Shown here: one piece after another, positions 37,755-45,807 of the stretch | How positions within the stretch are numbered: position 1 is the stretch's first letter | Layout of the letters: every line of letters begins with the position of its first letter | IMG/VR virus record: IMGVR_UViG_3300028920_000010 | Coordinates: 1-48,148 of that record | Strand: one strand, 5' to 3' | Length of the DNA: 48,148 nucleotides | DNA from: a virus | Made by a program: the position numbers and the translations under genes | Notes under the pieces: generated by a model | What the model saw: the letters and a program-made list of their open reading frames with translations, nothing else | Told to the model about the DNA's origin: nothing | Databases searched by the model: none

Positions 37755-39300
37755 CTTCCTCGTCCGTGTTGCCCTGCGCCTGCTCCTTCGTACGATCCAG
37801 ACCGAGCGTCTTCAGTTCCTCTTCCTCGTCCGAAATCTGACGCAGCTCCTCACGCCAATCGGCACCGTAACGCTCTGCGTAGAACCGCTCCAAACTCAGC
37901 ATTCGATTGTTGACCAATGCGATGTTGGCATTGGCGTCCTTCAGCGGGTCGACCCAATCCCAGCCGTCCGTGCGCCACATTGCCCGATTGTAGTGCCATG
38001 GGTCGCGCATGTAGTCGTTCATCCCCGCGCTGCCCATGTGCCCTTCGAGGAACATGCGCCCCACGAAGTAGTCCCACTCCCACTGCAGGCACGTCTCTAT
38101 GAAAAAAGCCTGAATCACGCGGTAGATACGCCGGTCCTCGATCGTGTTCCCGCGCATGGAGGAGAAAGACATATCCCCGGTGTCGCGCGTGAATGTCTGG
38201 TAGCTGTGACCCATGCTTGCGCCGATGCCCTGCAGCATGAGCTTCTGGAGGGGGTTCAGGACATCCTTGACGTTCTGGGACGTCGATATTACTTCCGGCT
38301 TGCCGGACTTGGGGTCATACTGCCAGACCTTCCCCGGCTCCCACTCCACGTTATCATTGGTATTGCGGTTGTTGCGGATCAGATTGCCAGCGATCGCATT
38401 CGGGACCAGCAACATCACCATGTTCTGGATACGGGACGCAACGATCGTGTCCTTCATAAGCTGTTCGTTGCCCCAAAGGAATTTCAGCGCCTGTGTGTAC
38501 CACGAGTTGCCAAGATACTGCTCGCTGGAGTCCTCCCGGTACGATGCGTGCATGACCGTTGCGGACACTGGCCGCTTGACCCCCTGGATCCAGTAGCTCA
38601 CCGGAGCCCCGTTCTCGTCGATGTTGACCCCGAAGACAGTCTGACTCCCCTTGAGACCTTCCTCCAAGCTTATGTCATCCCGGTCGTGGGAGTCGTCGAG
38701 CCGGAGGAGGTGGACGACCTGCGACTGCACCCCGAGGTAATTCTCCCGGGGGGCACGGACCTTGTTGGTCAGGCACGTTCCCGTCTTCATGATCTCCGAC
38801 AGCATCAGCCGCTGCTTGCCGACGAACGACGCTCCCTGCTTCGCGTCCCACTGGTCGTTGTATCGCTTCCAGCCCTCCTCCAGCGCCTTGTTGACGCCCT
38901 CGACCGACTTGCCGTCCTTCGTCTGGACATTGGGCCGGGGTCGGATACCGGTACCGATCACGTTGCCGAGGATCGATGTTTGTAGCCCCGCTGCATGCGG
39001 ATAGTTGTCGATTGCTTTGATTGCCCGCGCGACGATTGTCTTCCAGGAGTCCCGCAGGTTGTCGTAGTGAGTGCCGTAGTTCGTGCTCCAGTCGCCGTGC
39101 AACCGGTCGGTGCTCGCCGAATCGTAATGAGCGGAGAACATGCCGGTAACATCGGTGAGATAGGAAGCGATACGGCGCCTGTACTCCGCCCAATGTTCGA
39201 CGTGCTGCATCCGGTACGCCTGGGGCCAGAGCCGCTTAGACACGCTGTAAAGCGCCTGTCCAGCCCGATGGGCGTGTTTCTCCCACCACGCCCCGGTCAT
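37714..39300 (-). CDS. Portal protein, lambda family
   Basis: 528 residues. ARAIKAIDNYPHAAGLQTSI and GNVIGTGIRPRPNVQT near 110-140, CLTNKVRAPRENYLG, and the C-terminal WRTDGWDWVDPLKDANANIA are classic lambda gpB-type motifs. Forms the dodecameric DNA channel. Overlaps gpW-like gene by 4 nt. Confidence 0.93.
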   Translation of the reverse strand: MTGAWWEKHAHRAGQALYSVSKRLWPQAYRMQHVEHWAEYRRRIASYLTDVTGMFSAHYDSASTDRLHGDWSTNYGTHYDNLRDSWKTIVARAIKAIDNYPHAAGLQTSILGNVIGTGIRPRPNVQTKDGKSVEGVNKALEEGWKRYNDQWDAKQGASFVGKQRLMLSEIMKTGTCLTNKVRAPRENYLGVQSQVVHLLRLDDSHDRDDISLEEGLKGSQTVFGVNIDENGAPVSYWIQGVKRPVSATVMHASYREDSSEQYLGNSWYTQALKFLWGNEQLMKDTIVASRIQNMVMLLVPNAIAGNLIRNNRNTNDNVEWEPGKVWQYDPKSGKPEVISTSQNVKDVLNPLQKLMLQGIGASMGHSYQTFTRDTGDMSFSSMRGNTIEDRRIYRVIQAFFIETCLQWEWDYFVGRMFLEGHMGSAGMNDYMRDPWHYNRAMWRTDGWDWVDPLKDANANIALVNNRMLSLERFYAERYGADWREELRQISDEEEELKTLGLDRTKEQAQGNTDEEDEQKERDERAARG

Positions 39301-39515
39301 CCGTCGACCTCCGTGAATGCGACCGGGATGGTCCCGCCGTAGGTGTCGGCGTTGACCTGGGCCTCGGCCTCATGCAGCAGGGAACGGAGCTTGTCAATGT
39401 CGATGTAGGTGTGGGTGCGACCAGCGATCGTGACCGACGCGGACCCGCGCGTAGCGATGGTCACCAGTGCGGCGCGAATATTGGATACGTCTGTGGCGGT
39501 AAATCTTGCAGCCAT
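39297..39515 (-). CDS. gpW-like head-tail joining protein
   Basis: 72 residues from ATG at 39515. TATDVSNIRAALVTIATRGS, a beta pair (ASVTIAGRTHTYIDIDKLRS) and a last helix is the gpW fold, and the place just before the portal gene fits. The leader is only a few bases beyond the promoter at 39524-39552. Confidence 0.78.
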   Translation of the reverse strand: MAARFTATDVSNIRAALVTIATRGSASVTIAGRTHTYIDIDKLRSLLHEAEAQVNADTYGGTIPVAFTEVDG

Positions 39516-39532
39516 GTACACATAATGTACAG
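39516..39532. promoter_or_regulatory. Operator-like dyad over the -10
   Basis: TGTACA-CATAA-TGTACA: two copies of the palindrome TGTACA separated by 5 bp overlap the -10 of the promoter at 39524-39552 and the RBS region, a likely repressor site. Confidence 0.5.
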
Positions 39533-39552
39533 TCGATTGCAAGAAATGTCAA
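39524..39552 (-). promoter_or_regulatory. Sigma70-type promoter of head genes
   Basis: TTGACA (39552-39547), 17 bp, TACATT (39529-39524) on the minus strand, immediately ahead of the gpW-like and portal genes. Confidence 0.75.
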
Positions 39553-39588
39553 GTTAGGGGGTGTTTTTGGGGATTGTTTTGGGGAAAA

Positions 39589-39792
39589 TCAAGGGGTTGC
39601 GAGTTCTATTGCGTCCCGTCGCTTGAACAAGAACTCGTATCCCTCCCCGGGGATCCTGAATGACGCGTTCAGATCGTATCCGTCACCGTGCTGCTCGTTG
39701 CACAGGCGCTCCAAGTCCGGGTACGTCGTGCGCCGGACCACCCTGTATGGTGGCCTGATCTTGCTCTGCGATGGTCTGCCTCTCTTCGTCAT
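39589..39792 (-). CDS. Small basic protein next to terminase
   Basis: 67 residues: TKRGRPSQSKIRPPYRVVRR TTYPDLERLCNE..., ends RRDAIELATP. GGAGGTACC precedes the ATG. The AT-hook-like GRP near the start and high basic charge suggest DNA binding. Unknown. Confidence 0.6.
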   Translation of the reverse strand: MTKRGRPSQSKIRPPYRVVRRTTYPDLERLCNEQHGDGYDLNASFRIPGEGYEFLFKRRDAIELATP

Positions 39793-39800
39793 GGTACCTC

Positions 39801-41759
39801 CTACCAGCCTTCGAGCCCTTTGGTTACCTCGCTAAGATAGTCGCTGTACTGCCGTTTCTGCTCCTTCTCGCGCCCGCCCTTGTCTTCCTCCTCCGGCGCA
39901 TCCTTGATCGTCTGCGCTTCTCCTATGACCCGCACGACGCTCTCATCGTTGAGTTCACGTTCCAGGCTCAGAATCTGCCGTACGCCGGCTATCATGCATT
40001 CACAGTCCCGATAGTGGTCCGGCATTCCATGGTCGTCCCCGGTTACCCATCGTCGTTTAGTGTGACCGCGGGTGTCGGTGTACTCTTCCTCGTAGTGGTT
40101 GAGCACCTGCTCCATGTACGCCGGTGGACAGTCCTGCGGGATATGCCAGATCGGGCCCTCGATTTCCTTCGCCACCTGCCGGGACAAGTTGCGCGTATGC
40201 CCATGGTAGATCCCCGATTTTTTCATTTCGATCAGGGGGGCCTGGTGATACGTTGTCCCGATATATGGGTACAGATACGCCGTCCGACCCACGATGTAGT
40301 CAACGTCCGTCGAACGGTGACCCCCGCGGTCGATCAGTCCCATTGCGATGCCCAGCTTCTGTCCTCCCTGCCTCTCAAGGGGGTACCGTCCCAGCTCCTC
40401 CTGTAGCCGTGCCAGGACGTTCTGGGGCTTACTCTGATAGCGGTCCTCGCTCATGTCGCACTGCACGAAGTCGCACCGCAGCAGCCAACTCTCCACGTTG
40501 AACCCAAATCCACGGATCACGTAGTAGAACCCTCCGTCCTGCGTGTCGATCCCGCAGAGCACCACAGCCACCCCCTCCGGCACCGTGGCGCCTGGAGTCC
40601 CGATCATGTGGTACCGGCCCATCCTCGATGCGAGGTAGTTCTCCGACACGCGCTTCGTTTTCGTGCGTACCCAATCTGCCATGTCCTCATTCACGTACGT
40701 CTTGAGCGCTTCGGAATCCGCGCTCTGGTATGCCTCGAAGAAGCACGCCAGGCACTCGGCGAAGGTCCAGGACGTGACCACCAACCGGTTCCACTGCCGG
40801 ACCACAGTCTCTGACTGCACCTTGCCGTGCACCTTCCCGTCCTGGTCGATCTTCTCGCGCTCATCGGCCCATACCGGCCGCTGCCATATCTCATATCGCT
40901 GCTCCTCGGTGATCTCCTTCCCACATCCCTTAACCGGGCACTGATACCACGCCGCACGCGCCGCGCGGATCCGCTGCGGGTTGTGGTCCTTCACTCCCTT
41001 GCGGTTCGGCTTCTCCTGGATATGCTTGTCCTGCATGCAGATCCAGGTCCCGCAGTGTGGGCACTTGACGTAGGGCCGAGTGAACCGGATATGTGGGTCG
41101 TGACAAATCGCCCAGGACTTGTCCTGATCGTCGATCGGCGATGTCTGGTACAGAGCCCGCGTCTCCTTGCCCAGCATGACCGATGCCTGCGTGCGCCCCT
41201 TAAGCATTTTGACTTGATCGAAGCCCTCTTTTCTCGGCCACTTCGCAAACTCGTCCCCGATCGTGTAGGGCGCATTATGAGCCGCGATGTCCCCGCGGGT
41301 CCCGGCCGAGGCAATGCGCATGATCAGATGGCGGAACTTGAATCGGCGCTTTGTCAGGTTGTCCTCGTCGCCATCCCAATATCGACGGATCGCCGGAACT
41401 TCTTTGACCATCGGCTTGAATCGCTCGTCGAACACGTCCGCGACGGTTTCTTTCTTGTGATAGACGAACATGATGTTGCCGTGTCGCCGGTCGATCAGGT
41501 ACCCTGTGTATGCCTCGGCGAGCATGGACTTGCCCGTCTGCGTCGGCGCGATCCAGACGGATGTCTGGTACTCGATCGGGGAGTTGATCACGTCGACCTG
41601 CCAGGGGAATAGCGTGATGGGTCCCTGAGTCGCGTAGGCCGTAGACAAACGGAAGTGCTTCTCGGCCCACTCCGACGGCAGGATCGGGGGCCGCGGACGC
41701 ATAAAGGGAGAAGAGTCCGGCCACCACGGGAAGGAGTGTGTTGGGAAGTCGAAGATCAC
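39801..41759 (-). CDS. Terminase large subunit, GpA family
   Basis: 652 residues, the GpA norm. FPWQVDVINSPIEYQTSVWI, Walker A-like APTQTGKSM at 71-79, MFVYHKKETVADVFDERFKP, and zinc-like Cys pairs (CPHCGTWICM; CPVKGCGKE), followed by the nuclease domain with GIDTQDGGFYYVI and LIDRGGHRSTDVDY. Cuts and translocates genome concatemers; the family is mostly linked to cos-type cutting. Confidence 0.95.
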   Translation of the reverse strand: MIFDFPTHSFPWWPDSSPFMRPRPPILPSEWAEKHFRLSTAYATQGPITLFPWQVDVINSPIEYQTSVWIAPTQTGKSMLAEAYTGYLIDRRHGNIMFVYHKKETVADVFDERFKPMVKEVPAIRRYWDGDEDNLTKRRFKFRHLIMRIASAGTRGDIAAHNAPYTIGDEFAKWPRKEGFDQVKMLKGRTQASVMLGKETRALYQTSPIDDQDKSWAICHDPHIRFTRPYVKCPHCGTWICMQDKHIQEKPNRKGVKDHNPQRIRAARAAWYQCPVKGCGKEITEEQRYEIWQRPVWADEREKIDQDGKVHGKVQSETVVRQWNRLVVTSWTFAECLACFFEAYQSADSEALKTYVNEDMADWVRTKTKRVSENYLASRMGRYHMIGTPGATVPEGVAVVLCGIDTQDGGFYYVIRGFGFNVESWLLRCDFVQCDMSEDRYQSKPQNVLARLQEELGRYPLERQGGQKLGIAMGLIDRGGHRSTDVDYIVGRTAYLYPYIGTTYHQAPLIEMKKSGIYHGHTRNLSRQVAKEIEGPIWHIPQDCPPAYMEQVLNHYEEEYTDTRGHTKRRWVTGDDHGMPDHYRDCECMIAGVRQILSLERELNDESVVRVIGEAQTIKDAPEEEDKGGREKEQKRQYSDYLSEVTKGLEGW

Positions 41760-42271
41760 TCCGCGATCTCCTTTCCTGCCGCCGCGAACGCCTCACACAT
41801 CTGCCGACCGTACTCCTCGAACAGCACCAGCAACTGCTCCCGATTCTTGTTCCGAAACTGGTCCACATTCCGCCTGAACGACTCCTCGACGAACCGCCGC
41901 AGCTCCACGATCTGCTTCGCACCCACCTCATGCACCAGCGACCGCGGATACGTCTCCTCCCGCAGCCTACGCACCCGCTCCTCGATCAGCTCACGCTGCG
42001 CGATCGCTTTCCGGTCAGCTTCCTTCGCCCTGGCCTCCCCCTGGACGTGCAATGCCCCCTTCGACAGTGCCCATTTGATCAGTGTCGGCAGGTCATACGT
42101 CCCGTCCTCGTTCCTCGGAGCTCCCCTGTCCACCACCCATCTCTGCACCGTCGACCGGTCCACCCCCAGGACCACAGCCGCCTCCCTGCCCATTACATGC
42201 CTCGACAGCTCCAAAAACGACTCCGTTTCCGTCTTCGCCGTCTTCGCCCTTTTCACGCCCTTTTTGGGCAT
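41756..42271 (-). CDS. Terminase small subunit-like, Nu1-type
   Basis: 171 residues from ATG at 42271 with AAAGGA upstream (an earlier TTG at 42319 also fits). HVMGREAAVVLGVDRSTVQR WV is a winged HTH, followed by a long helical dimerisation region with REETYPRSLVHEVGAKQIVE. Overlaps the large subunit by 4 nt. Confidence 0.82.
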   Translation of the reverse strand: MPKKGVKRAKTAKTETESFLELSRHVMGREAAVVLGVDRSTVQRWVVDRGAPRNEDGTYDLPTLIKWALSKGALHVQGEARAKEADRKAIAQRELIEERVRRLREETYPRSLVHEVGAKQIVELRRFVEESFRRNVDQFRNKNREQLLVLFEEYGRQMCEAFAAAGKEIAE

Positions 42272-42415
42272 ATTCGTTTCATCCTTTTCATACTTCGGGT
42301 AGTCGGGACATGTTTTCAAGTTATCGCGAAAATCTGGGGTGCTGATTTAACCTCTTTGGGTTTCATTGCTGGGAGTACCTTCCGCCTTGTTTCAGTTTGA
42401 CACATGCGCAATTCT

Positions 42416-42441
42416 CTGTTGTGTGCTGGAACAGGAGCCTC
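42416..42441 (-). other. Broken attC-like end at distal border of array
   Basis: 26 bp matching 45061-45086 at 25 positions, including the AAC-A left core and 20 bp of adjacent cassette sequence, but with no hairpin behind it. 42272-42415 has no gene or clear promoter. This marks where the array stops before the terminase genes. Confidence 0.45.
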
Positions 42442-42456
42442 TTTCAGCGGTGCCGG

Positions 42457-42702
42457 CTACGTGCGCAGTCTGCGGCCACACCGAGCACAGTATTGACACC
42501 CGTTTTCGATCTGAATTTCTACATCCGCAGTATCACAGCACCATGAGCAAGATGCGGTGGGGAAAGCTATCCTCAATCTGCGACGGTGGCACTCCGCGAG
42601 CAGCACCCCCATGAGAGACCGCAGGAAACGACCGGCAGTCGTATTCTGGTACATGAGATGCACCATCCCGACAATCGCCTTGCCCGTCAGCCAGCCAACC
42701 AT
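42457..42702 (-). CDS. Last cassette gene; membrane/zinc-ribbon-like protein
   Basis: 81 residues from ATG at 42702 (AGGA nine bases upstream; ATG at 42732 is an alternative). The N-terminus GWLTGKAIVGMVHLMYQN is amphipathic to hydrophobic, then CSWCC and CQYCARCGRRLRT form a probable zinc ribbon. AATAATAGGA upstream resembles the cassette -10. Confidence 0.65.
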   Translation of the reverse strand: MVGWLTGKAIVGMVHLMYQNTTAGRFLRSLMGVLLAECHRRRLRIAFPTASCSWCCDTADVEIQIENGCQYCARCGRRLRT

Positions 42703-42736
42703 CGTAGCTCGTCCTATTATTCTCTTGCGCATTTGC

Positions 42737-42946
42737 TTAGTCGAGAGAATCCATGAAGTCGGCCAACTGCCTGAGACAGTCGGCCGTCATGTAGGTATCG
42801 GACTCGAACTTCGCAGCCCTTGTCAACTCTCTGCCGAAACGGACCTTGTGAATGCTCCCCAATTCGTCCTCCTTTGCGTAGAACCAATGACTGAGGGTAG
42901 GGAACATCGCCAGGATTGACGGATCCGTTTCGCTGTAAAATTCCAT
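42737..42946 (-). CDS. Cassette protein, unknown
   Basis: 69 residues. MEFYSETDPSILAMFPTLSH and FESDTYMTADCLRQLADFMD; helical, acidic, single cysteine. The RBS is poor. Preceded by a degenerate short attC-like site at 42954-42984. Confidence 0.6.
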   Translation of the reverse strand: MEFYSETDPSILAMFPTLSHWFYAKEDELGSIHKVRFGRELTRAAKFESDTYMTADCLRQLADFMDSLD

Positions 42947-42953
42947 GAGGGAG

Positions 42954-42984
42954 CCTACCGGTCCGGCTACGTGCGCTGTTTCCG
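42954..42984 (-). other. Degenerate short attC-like site
   Basis: Minus GGAAAC, AGCGCACGTAGCCGGAC, CGGTAGG. It carries the CGTAGCCGGAC string seen at 46738-46769 and about 42450, but the GTT core is lost. Confidence 0.3.
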
Positions 42985-43245
42985 CACTACGGACTCGAAA
43001 TTATTCAACATTTCCTGGAGCGCTACATATTCGCCCCAATGTGGATCGTCTTCGGTGATTCGCGTGTCCGCCGGTGGTCGCCACAAGTCCTTTATACGAA
43101 GCGCTCCTTCTATTGCGGAAATGGCGTCACTGGCCGTGTTGGGTGCCGTGCTTTCGACCTTAGATCGGGAGGCGCATGGCGCAAAGGCACTTGGATAATG
43201 TATGTGACAATACCGTCGAATCAAACAATCCTTACAAGGCATCAT
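42967..43245 (-). CDS. Cassette protein with Cys cluster
   Basis: 92 residues; ATG at 43245 behind GATTATAGGGAGGCGCG, a combined -10 and RBS. MMPCKDCLIRRYCHIHYPSA gives C-x2-C-x6-C-x-H, a possible zinc finger, then linker VESTAPNTASDA and a helical C-terminal part. The linker DNA matches internal segments in two other cassette genes. Confidence 0.72.
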   Translation of the reverse strand: MMPCKDCLIRRYCHIHYPSAFAPCASRSKVESTAPNTASDAISAIEGALRIKDLWRPPADTRITEDDPHWGEYVALQEMLNNFESVVRKQRT

Positions 43246-43278
43246 TTCGCGCCTCCCTATAATCAACTGAGCATGGTA

Positions 43279-43312
43279 TCCCAACGCTTCGCGGCAGTAT
43301 GCTGTACCGCCT
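43279..43312 (-). other. Degenerate attC-like site after the radical SAM cassette
   Basis: Minus: a GCGG/CCGC stem, GAAGC, GTTGGGA. The left box is poor. The right core and following ATACCAT resemble the cassette starts at 2353, 47067 and 47678. Confidence 0.35.
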
Positions 43313-43321
43313 ATAGTAAAG

Positions 43322-44680
43322 TTATTCCTTAGTGTCCAGCGGTATTGCATACTGCCGATGTTGGCCGATGTTCTGGCCTGTTCCATAGTGTTCTGCGGGC
43401 GGTTCCGCGCACAGGACGTGCGCTCTTGATTTTGGTATTTTGCAGTATGACTCAAGATTGCTTTCCATGCGCAACCACCCAAAGACATGCATGTCTATAT
43501 AATCAGACATCACCTTTACCTTTTCAGATGCCGGATACTTAGCACATTTCTTGATTATTTTTGTCAATTGTGCACCACTGATGCCGCGATTAATTAACAC
43601 CCTTTTTGCCAAAGTAAATCCGCTGTTAATTTGTGGCAAAACGAACGCCTCTATTTTTTTGCCCTTGTAAACTTGCCTGCCAATGCGCTCAAATATTCCA
43701 CGTGTGTCTACTGTAACGTTTGCTGGGTAATCGGCCATCGGTGTAAGCGGCTCCGGAGAAAACGGAGTTACCAAAAACATAATGAGTATTCTTGTTCCTG
43801 ACTCTGCATCGACTGACGCAAGTAATTTTGAGGTAGTCGCAATATCGGCTGTCAGGCTTGCTTCAGTTTCCCACGGATACCATACAATGTTGAATATCTT
43901 GAGATTGACAACTGACGAAAAATTACTTGCCATGATCCCGGTCAGCTTGTCGTGTATTTGCACATCCATTATGTGCTTGTTGACTGCAATCCTTGTTTGC
44001 TCTGACCATCCATCCCATGCGGTTGTATATCTACCGGGCTTAGTAACCGCAAGACCGCTCCAATCTTCTTCTGGTGTAACCAAATCTGAGCCGTGAGAGT
44101 ATCCCGCCCCAGTTGTGACATGTTTTCGAGTCCATGTGTATTGACAAAAAAAACACTTTTTGCGACAACCAACAGCGCATTCGCCACCGACAAAATACTG
44201 ATGCTGTCGCAACTGGTATCTCCCAGACATGTACGGGTCAATTTCTTTCCGCCACACATTATCTGGTGTTGCGCCATCAATTATGTCGTTGATTTGCCCC
44301 TCAGCCCGGCCAAAAACAGCCACGTCAACAATATTAATTATCGGATAAATAGACAAGCATCCCTGCCCGCCCGCAATAACCGTGCAGGAGCCCTTGTGTT
44401 CAGGACGTATCTGCAACGCGGATTGCTCAACATCTGAAATTGACGTGAGAGACAATAGACACACGGAGTAGTCCTTAATACGGTCTACCGTGACATACTC
44501 GTATTGATACCTTAGCTCAGACAATATGGCATTCATCCCGTTTGCCGCAAAAGAAATGTTGCGGTTTTTCGCATGATTGCCGCCAGACAGACAAATAACT
44601 CCGACAATAACAGACTGGTCTCTGAACAAGTTGTACTGTTGTTCTCGTGGCTTGTATGTTTTTGCCTCTTGCTTGTTCAT
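43322..44680 (-). CDS. B12-binding-type radical SAM protein in a cassette
   Basis: 452 residues, by far the largest cassette gene. The N-terminal 20-135 resembles the B12-binding lead-in (VIVGVICLSGGNHAK; IAGGQGCLSIYP; DVAVFGRAEGQINDII). C172-x3-C176-x2-C179 (GCRKKCFFCQ) is the 4Fe-4S motif, with an extra C168. Base composition is visibly more AT-rich than in the phage genes, suggesting recent arrival. Reaction unknown. ATG is 2 nt after the previous stop, so translation is probably coupled. Confidence 0.8.
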   Translation of the reverse strand: MNKQEAKTYKPREQQYNLFRDQSVIVGVICLSGGNHAKNRNISFAANGMNAILSELRYQYEYVTVDRIKDYSVCLLSLTSISDVEQSALQIRPEHKGSCTVIAGGQGCLSIYPIINIVDVAVFGRAEGQINDIIDGATPDNVWRKEIDPYMSGRYQLRQHQYFVGGECAVGCRKKCFFCQYTWTRKHVTTGAGYSHGSDLVTPEEDWSGLAVTKPGRYTTAWDGWSEQTRIAVNKHIMDVQIHDKLTGIMASNFSSVVNLKIFNIVWYPWETEASLTADIATTSKLLASVDAESGTRILIMFLVTPFSPEPLTPMADYPANVTVDTRGIFERIGRQVYKGKKIEAFVLPQINSGFTLAKRVLINRGISGAQLTKIIKKCAKYPASEKVKVMSDYIDMHVFGWLRMESNLESYCKIPKSRAHVLCAEPPAEHYGTGQNIGQHRQYAIPLDTKE

Positions 44681-44682
44681 TG

Positions 44683-44856
44683 TTACCAGCGCTTGTTTGC
44701 AGGACGGCGTGTCTTTTTTTCCTTGTACAAATCCGACGGCATTGATGGCTCGTTATCAGTACCGCAGATATTGCACACACGAAATCCTCGACGATAATGT
44801 GACCCGCACTTTGCGCACGGATCGTTGACTTGTATCACTTTTTGCTTTTCTTGCAT
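44683..44856 (-). CDS. Zinc-ribbon protein coupled to the radical SAM gene
   Basis: 57 residues, ATG at 44856 with GGGGAG eight bases upstream. DPCAKCGSHYRRGFRVCNIC GT is a two-CxxC zinc ribbon; the rest is basic. It forms a two-gene cassette with the radical SAM gene and could be its partner. Confidence 0.72.
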   Translation of the reverse strand: MQEKQKVIQVNDPCAKCGSHYRRGFRVCNICGTDNEPSMPSDLYKEKKTRRPANKRW

Positions 44857-44904
44857 TTGTATTTCTCCCCGGCGCACGACGCGCCGTCTTGGTTTTCCGC
44901 CCGC

Positions 44905-45174
44905 CTATAATATCTGGTTTTCAGGCCAGAATTTCAGCCAACGCTCGGCCAACGGTAGCCTGTGGGGAGTGTCGCCGACTACCACGCGAGACGGCGACGG
45001 GCTAATTGGGGGTCGAAACCCCTCCGGCGTGGAACCACTACTCCCCATGGCTACCTTGGCCTGTTGTGAGCTGGAACAGGAGCCTCCGCAAGTAAAGCGC
45101 GGTGAACCGTCGGCGGGGGAGACCCTTTGGCAGCGTTTCCGGGGGCCCGCCTTCGGAATCGAGCGAGCTACCAT
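44905..45174 (-). CDS. ORF running through an attC-like site
   Basis: 89 codons, MVARSIPKAGPRKRCQRVSP.. to the TAG at 44905, passing through the whole attC-like element at 44936-45069 without a stop. Upstream TATTGT is 20 bp from a TTGTGA core. Pro/Ser/Arg-rich composition makes it doubtful; the real product may be shorter or absent. Confidence 0.35.
   Translation of the reverse strand: MVARSIPKAGPRKRCQRVSPADGSPRFTCGGSCSSSQQAKVAMGSSGSTPEGFRPPISPSPSRVVVGDTPHRLPLAERWLKFWPENQIL
44936..45069 (-). other. Long attC-like site with pseudoknot potential (copy A)
   Basis: 134 bp. Minus strand: ..ACAAC, A, GGCCAA-GGTAGCC, a 70-nt terminal region, GGCTACC, extra bases, TTGGCC, GAGC, GTTGGCT. Inside are GGGGAGT/ACTCCCC, a GGGGT-TTCG-ACCCC hairpin, and CCACGC/GCGTGG interleaved with GTCGCC/GGCGAC, i.e. 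a pseudoknot. Bases 44939-45067 match 46429-46557 with one difference. Confidence 0.75.
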
Positions 45175-45227
45175 TCGGAATCTATCTCTTTAACCGCGCT
45201 CACAATACGAAAGCTCCTGTTCTGGCA

Positions 45228-45261
45228 TCACAACGGTTCGGCCCACGCACGCCGTGCCTAC
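45228..45261 (-). other. Degenerate short attC-like site
   Basis: Minus: A-CGGC, CGTGCGTGGG loop, GCCG region, AACC, GTTGTGA. A short CGGC/GCCG stem and one good core (GTTGTGA); the left AAC is changed. Confidence 0.35.
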
Positions 45262-45500
45262 ACCCCGCTTTCCCAACATGCAGGACATGTTCTAACGTGT
45301 ATAAAGGCCTCACCAGTGTATCCACAGTTCGCGCATGGCGTGCTGGGCTTGTTGGTGGATGCGGGCTTCGGCTCAATTTTTCGGAGCGCGGCAAGGCACT
45401 CCTCCTCTGTGGCGAACCTGTCAAGAATAGGTCCACACCATTGCCCTCTCCACGTACCGTCTATCTCTTGCAGAATGAACGGACCAACTCGTTTCCTCAT
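45258..45500 (-). CDS. Zinc-ribbon-like cassette protein
   Basis: 80 residues; ATG at 45500 after TAGGAGCGCTAC. A beta-rich first half (RVGPFILQEIDGTWRGQWCG), then a helix, then CANCGYTGEAFIHVRTCPAC, a clear two-CxxC zinc ribbon. The promoter with 18-bp spacing is at 45512-45541. Confidence 0.75.
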   Translation of the reverse strand: MRKRVGPFILQEIDGTWRGQWCGPILDRFATEEECLAALRKIEPKPASTNKPSTPCANCGYTGEAFIHVRTCPACWESGV

Positions 45501-45511
45501 GTAGCGCTCCT

Positions 45512-45541
45512 ATGATATGGCCCGAAGGCCGTTTCCACCAA
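45512..45541 (-). promoter_or_regulatory. Cassette promoter
   Basis: TTGGTG (45541-45536) in the attC core and TATCAT (45517-45512), 18 bp apart on the minus strand. Confidence 0.6.
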
Positions 45542-45610
45542 CGTCCCGGGCACCACCCGCTGCGGTACACTCACGTATCACCCTCCCGTGGCGGGTTGCC
45601 CGTGTTAGGC
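45536..45610 (-). other. attC-like site, 75 bp
   Basis: GCCTAAC, A, CGGGCA-ACCCGC ... GCGGGT, extra GG, TGCCCG, GGAC, GTTGGTG on the minus strand. Same stem as at 330-404 with a different 4-nt spacer and loop. Confidence 0.76.
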
Positions 45611-45802
45611 GATGCGTGGCGACTCTCCATAGTCAATGGCACCCCGTAGGTAATCATCCTCCCACCGCATGATTTTTGAGCGATAGTAGCACGTCCGTTG
45701 GTGGTGCCTTTCGATAATACACTGGTCATCGTATAGACGCTCCGTGTCGAGGTCGTCGAGGTCGCGTTCATATGGGTGCCATACAAATCCAGAAGTCGCC
45801 AC
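45605..45802 (-). CDS. Cassette protein, no RBS visible
   Basis: 65 residues from GTG at 45802, just 5 nt after the GTTAGGC core, so possibly leaderless. WHPYERDLDDLDTERLYDDQ and CIIERHHQRTCYYRSKIMRW look protein-like; the TAA stop is inside the GCCTAAC box. An alternative frame ends SPNTGNPPREGDT like the gene at 368-604 but has poorer composition. Confidence 0.5.
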   Translation of the reverse strand: MATSGFVWHPYERDLDDLDTERLYDDQCIIERHHQRTCYYRSKIMRWEDDYLRGAIDYGESPRIA

Positions 45803-45807
45803 GTTTT

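Noticed and set aside
44971-45032. HDV-like or other self-cleaving ribozyme
   Set aside because: Helix order is partly HDV-like on the plus strand, but the loop between P2 and P1' is only 4 nt, leaving no room for P3, and no known catalytic core (HDV, twister, hammerhead) was recognised.
44954-45055. tRNA-like look of the 129-bp element on the plus strand (GGGGAGT/ACTCCCC ends and GTCGAAA loop)
   Set aside because: No anticodon arm of correct size, 3' part too long, and copy-to-copy change breaks pairing on the plus strand. The minus-strand fold fits better.
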